From Corynebacterium sp. (GTDB taxonomy: Bacteria; Actinomycetota; Actinomycetes; Mycobacteriales; Mycobacteriaceae), in NCBI RefSeq assembly GCF_030152825.1, contig NZ_JASLIP010000066.1, positions 1 to 8,574 on the forward strand: a stretch of DNA of 8,574 bases. The letters run 5' to 3'. The notes beneath the pieces were generated by a model, which was not told where the DNA came from, did not search any database, and was given only the letters and a program-made list of their open reading frames with translations. Positions 6,413-8,574 of the stretch are shown here, one piece after another. Made by a program: the position numbers and the translations under genes. Position 1 is the stretch's first letter. Each line of letters opens with the position of its first letter.

Positions 6413-6443
6413 TTACCCCCTGTTCACCCGGCAATGGGGGTAA
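6413..6443 (+). terminator. Possible dxs terminator hairpin without a good T-tract
   Basis: TTACCCCC at 6413-6420 is perfectly complementary to GGGGGTAA at 6436-6443, with a 15-base loop, beginning 7 bases after the dxs stop. The position suits a terminator separating dxs from the iron-uptake genes. What follows (TTAGAAAC) is only weakly T-rich, so termination efficiency is uncertain. Confidence 0.5.
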
Positions 6444-6484
6444 TTAGAAACAAGAATGTTGCCTAACTCCGCGAAGGGCTCAAT

Positions 6485-6503
6485 TTAGGCTTGCCTATCT
6501 TCA
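6485..6503. promoter_or_regulatory. DtxR/IdeR-type iron-repressor box 1
   Basis: The 19-bp site matches the known DtxR/IdeR consensus TTAGGTTAGCCTAACCTAA at 14 of 19 positions by hand count, with an intact left TTAGG and central GCCTA. It lies 45 bp upstream of box 2. An additional half-site (GCCTAAC, 6461-6467) lies further upstream but matches only about 9 of 19 positions over the full length. Fe2+-loaded DtxR bound here would be expected to repress the downstream transporter genes. Confidence 0.7.
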
Positions 6504-6529
6504 CTCTCTTTGACAGTATCGAGGGGGAC

Positions 6530-6548
6530 TTAGGGCAAGCTAACCTTG
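6530..6548. promoter_or_regulatory. DtxR/IdeR-type iron-repressor box 2
   Basis: By hand count the site matches TTAGGTTAGCCTAACCTAA at 13 of 19 positions, with both outer parts (TTAGG and CTAACCT) well kept and the centre altered to GCAAG. Its right end overlaps the proposed -35 (6546-6551), an ideal position for repression. A separate small dyad, GCAAG-CTAAC-CTTGC (6535-6549), is nested here. Confidence 0.68.
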
Positions 6549-6574
6549 CTTGTTCGGTCAACCTTCGGAATAAT
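6546..6574 (+). promoter_or_regulatory. Candidate promoter of the siderophore-uptake operon
   Basis: TTGCTT at 6546-6551 and AATAAT at 6569-6574 (5/6 to TATAAT) are separated by exactly 17 bp, predicting a start near 6581 and a leader of about 49 bases. DtxR box 2 covers the first half of the -35. A perfect TTGACA at 6510-6515, between the two boxes, has no acceptable -10 at 16-18 bp, so I regard it as the weaker candidate, though a second start site is possible. Confidence 0.55.
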
Positions 6575-6629
6575 ACCGGCCGTGTCTCCCCGAAGAGGCG
6601 GACCGGGACGAACTAGGAAGAGCACAAGA

Positions 6630-7589
6630 TTGAAGATCTCCCACGCACTCGTTGCAGCAGCTGCCGGATTCTCCCTGATCCTCACGGGCTGCGCAGCCGA
6701 GGACAACTCCGCCGAGAATAACTCCGCGTCCAGCCAGCAGAATAACGCGGATCGGACCTATGCCCTCGAAGCTGAGAACGGTACCGTCGAGCTGGAGTCC
6801 GAGCCGACGCGCATCGTCGTCCTCGACTACGCTTCCCTCGATACCCTGGCTGCGCTGGGAGAGAAGGACCGCGTCGTGTCCACCGCCAGGGCTGCCACCA
6901 TGCCGAAGGCTGCAGAGGGGATCGAGGCTAACGCTGGTTCTCTGAAGGAGCCGGACATGGAGGCCATCGCCGCAGCGGATCCGGATCTGATCATCATCGG
7001 CGGGCGTCAGGCAAAGATGCTCAAGGAGTTCGAGAAGATCGCCCCGACCGCGAACATGACGATTAACTACGATCACTACACGATCGAGAGCAATCTGGAG
7101 CGTGTCGAGGCTCTGGGCAAGCTCTTCGGCAAGGAAGCCGAAGCTAAGGAGAAGGCCGACGAGATCCGCGAGCGCGTGAAGAAGATCTCCGACTCCGTTC
7201 CGGCCGATAAGAAGGAGGCCGCCGTCTTGATGACCAGTGGCGGGGAGATCAGCCTCTACGGTGCGGAATCCCGCTTCGGCCTGGTCTTCAACGATCTCGG
7301 CTTCACCCCGGCAGGCAATACCGACAGCGATAGCTCTCACGGCGAGAACGCTTCCTTCGAGCTGCTGAAGAAGATCAACCCGAAGACCATCTTCGTGATC
7401 GACCGCGACGCAGCGATCGGCCAGGAAGGCCACTCCGCGAAGGCCACCCTCGACAACGAGCTGGTCAAGCAGACGGATGCGGCCAAGGAAGACCGGATCT
7501 ACATGCTGAGCGGTGCTGACTGGTACCTCAACGGTGGCGGCATCGACGGCCTGAACACCATGCTCGACGATATCGAGCAGGCACTCTAA
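6630..7589 (+). CDS. Iron-siderophore ABC transporter substrate-binding lipoprotein (YclQ/FatB/CeuE-like)
   Basis: The start is TTG at 6630, with AGGAAGAG at 6615-6622 seven bases upstream; this gives 319 residues with a proper lipoprotein signal. The upstream in-frame TTG at 6546 would put 28 arginine-rich residues before the signal and start inside the DtxR box, so it is rejected. After the hydrophobic segment 6-18 comes the lipobox LTGC, with Cys21 as the lipidated residue. A Ser/Asn/Gln-rich linker (22-42) leads into the two-lobed periplasmic-binding fold: TRIVVLDYASLDTLAALG (60-77), DPDLIIIGGR (117-126), a long interlobe helix about 150-188, SLYGAESRFGLVFNDLGF (208-225), VIDRDAAIG (256-264), LDNELVKQ (274-281) and DWYLNGGG (297-304). 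These match Bacillus YclQ/FatB proteins, which bind catecholate or petrobactin-type ferric siderophores. The ligand here is unknown. It acts outside the membrane, delivering to the permease encoded next, and is probably repressed by DtxR. Confidence 0.93.
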   Translation: MKISHALVAAAAGFSLILTGCAAEDNSAENNSASSQQNNADRTYALEAENGTVELESEPTRIVVLDYASLDTLAALGEKDRVVSTARAATMPKAAEGIEANAGSLKEPDMEAIAAADPDLIIIGGRQAKMLKEFEKIAPTANMTINYDHYTIESNLERVEALGKLFGKEAEAKEKADEIRERVKKISDSVPADKKEAAVLMTSGGEISLYGAESRFGLVFNDLGFTPAGNTDSDSSHGENASFELLKKINPKTIFVIDRDAAIGQEGHSAKATLDNELVKQTDAAKEDRIYMLSGADWYLNGGGIDGLNTMLDDIEQAL

Positions 7590-7597
7590 TAAAACAA

Positions 7598-7630
7598 TGA
7601 CCGCGCCACGGGCACCCGGGGCGCGGTTCA
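7598..7630 (+). terminator. Intercistronic hairpin, possible partial terminator or attenuator
   Basis: ACCGCGCC (7600-7607) pairs with GGCGCGGT (7620-7627) in a perfect 8-bp GC-rich stem. TG (7598-7599) can pair with CA (7629-7630), leaving T7628 bulged, and GG (7610-7611) with CC (7616-7617) in the apical part. No T-run follows. Placed 8 bases after the binding-protein stop and 47 before the permease start, it could reduce read-through or protect the upstream mRNA, giving more binding protein than permease. Confidence 0.5.
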
Positions 7631-7677
7631 ATCACGTAACAAGCGAGCGAGACGGTAGTAGGAGAGTAGCGAGCAAG

Positions 7678-8574
7678 ATGGGTACCAACGGTTCCGTGAG
7701 CACCCTGACGAGGCAAGCAGGAGTCCCCTTGTCGCGTGCCCCGCAGACCTCGTACCGGGATCAGGTCGATGCTCAGGACGCCGCAATCGACACTGCTGCA
7801 GGAGGCCATCCCGCGGCAACGGACGAATCCGCAGACCAGCAAACAACACCTCGTTCGCGCGGTCCCGTCTACGCCATGATCCTCGTGGGCGTTCTCGTGC
7901 TGCTCTCGCTGCTCAGCCTGATGCTGGGGGCTGCGGACGCGGACTCCTCCGTGGTCGCTGTCTCCCGTATTCCGCGCACCCTGGCCGCCTTGCTGGCTGG
8001 TTCTGCGTTGGCCATGGGCGGGCTGATCATGCAGCTGCTGGCCCGCAACCGCTTCGTTGAGGCCTCTACCGTCGGCTCCACGGAGTCCGCGATGGCTGGT
8101 TTGTTGGTCGTCGCGCTCCTGCTTCCCGGTGCCCCGATGTGGGCGAAGCTCGGGATGGCCAGTCTTACCGCGCTCATCGGCACGATTGGTTTCCTGGTCA
8201 TCGTGTCCCGAATCAAGGTGCGAACCGGCTTCACGGTTCCGCTGGTGGGCATCATCTACGGTGGCATCATTGGTGCCGCCACCACGTTCTTCGCATACTC
8301 CTTCGACCTGCTGCAGAGCCTCGGCGCATGGCAGCTCGGATCCTTCGCAGGCGTGCTCCGTGGCCGCTATGAGCTCCTTTGGCTCGTCGCACTGCTTGCC
8401 CTCGCTGCCTACGTTCTCGCTGACCGGTTGACTCTGCTCGGCCTGGGCCACGACCTGGCTAAGGGAGTGGGCGTCCGCGTCAAGCTTGTCGAGTACTCCG
8501 CCATCGTCATCGTGGCTATCATCGCGGCCGTCACAGTCACCGTCGTGGGTGCGATTCCGTTCATCGGGCTGATC
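7678..8574 (+). CDS. FecCD-family siderophore ABC transporter permease (YclN/FatD-like), 3' end cut by window edge
   Basis: The frame is open from the ATG at 7678 to the last base (299 codons) with no stop, so the 3' end is missing; family members are about 320-350 residues. AGGAGAG at 7660-7666 is the ribosome-binding site. Residues 1-63 are hydrophilic, followed by membrane helix 1 (64-86) and at least six more hydrophobic segments. SRIPRTLAALLAGSALA (96-112), GGLIMQLLARNRFVEAS (114-130), GVLRGRYELL (225-234), LTLLGLGHDLAKGVGV (251-266) and the terminal VGAIPFIGLI are FecCD hallmarks. The LIMQLLARNRFVEAS form is that of the YclN/FatD branch, matching the YclQ-like binding protein. It would form half of the membrane channel for the ferric siderophore, with a second permease and an ATPase expected beyond the window. 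The long N-terminus is unusual; TTG at 7729, with AGGAG five bases before it, is an alternative start. Confidence 0.92.
   Translation, partial: MGTNGSVSTLTRQAGVPLSRAPQTSYRDQVDAQDAAIDTAAGGHPAATDESADQQTTPRSRGPVYAMILVGVLVLLSLLSLMLGAADADSSVVAVSRIPRTLAALLAGSALAMGGLIMQLLARNRFVEASTVGSTESAMAGLLVVALLLPGAPMWAKLGMASLTALIGTIGFLVIVSRIKVRTGFTVPLVGIIYGGIIGAATTFFAYSFDLLQSLGAWQLGSFAGVLRGRYELLWLVALLALAAYVLADRLTLLGLGHDLAKGVGVRVKLVEYSAIVIVAIIAAVTVTVVGAIPFIGLI

Noticed and set aside
6461..6467. Third DtxR box upstream of the two good ones
   Set aside because: Only a half-site (GCCTAAC) is present; the full 19-bp alignment matches about 9 positions, near what chance would give.
6558..7631. 357-codon open frame on the minus strand opposite the siderophore-binding protein
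   Set aside because: The plus strand encodes a full lipoprotein with signal, lipobox and family motifs; the antisense translation has no family features and no sensible upstream signals.
7528..8451. 307-codon minus-strand frame opposite the permease
   Set aside because: The translation is a low-complexity Glu/Gln/His/Arg-rich sequence opposite a hydrophobic membrane protein, a typical complementary-strand artefact.

Overview
The window looks like a chromosomal segment from a GC-rich actinobacterium of the mycolic-acid-containing Corynebacteriales, most likely a Corynebacterium. The evidence is the gene order suhB - DUF4193 - (opposite strand) DUF3093 - dut - DUF3710 - TrmA-like methyltransferase - dxs. 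From memory this is the same order and relative orientation as the Mycobacterium tuberculosis Rv2701c to Rv2682c segment and the Corynebacterium glutamicum segment around dxs. No search was run, and I do not assign a species.

Positions 1-6406 are conserved housekeeping territory. They hold the 3' two thirds of an inositol-monophosphatase (suhB) cut by the window edge. A small acidic DUF4193 protein with a C-terminal four-cysteine zinc-ribbon-like motif follows, then a convergent two-helix membrane protein (DUF3093). A hairpin sits between the last two. Next come dUTPase (dut), divergent from DUF3093, then a DUF3710 protein. That protein overlaps by 8 bp with a TrmA/RumA-family RNA (uracil-5-)methyltransferase carrying an N-terminal TRAM-like region. 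Last is dxs, the first enzyme of the MEP isoprenoid pathway.

Positions 6407-8574 are an accessory iron-uptake unit: a lipoprotein siderophore-binding protein of the YclQ/FatB/CeuE type, then the first 299 codons of a FecCD-type permease of the matching YclN/FatD type, running off the right edge. The 223-bp region before the binding protein contains two good matches to the DtxR/IdeR iron-repressor box. It also contains a plausible promoter whose -35 element is touched by the second box, so the unit is predicted to be switched on by iron starvation. A GC-rich hairpin without a T-tract lies between the binding-protein and permease genes and may reduce read-through into the permease.

No intergenic stretch exceeds 300 bases. 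I see no tRNA, rRNA, CRISPR array, insertion sequence or phage gene. I do not see a clearly undescribed system. The most useful second looks are the iron-regulated operon placed directly after dxs, the long hydrophilic N-terminus of its permease, the unusual cysteine pattern in the methyltransferase, and a thrice-repeated TTTAA-containing motif before the DUF3710 gene.
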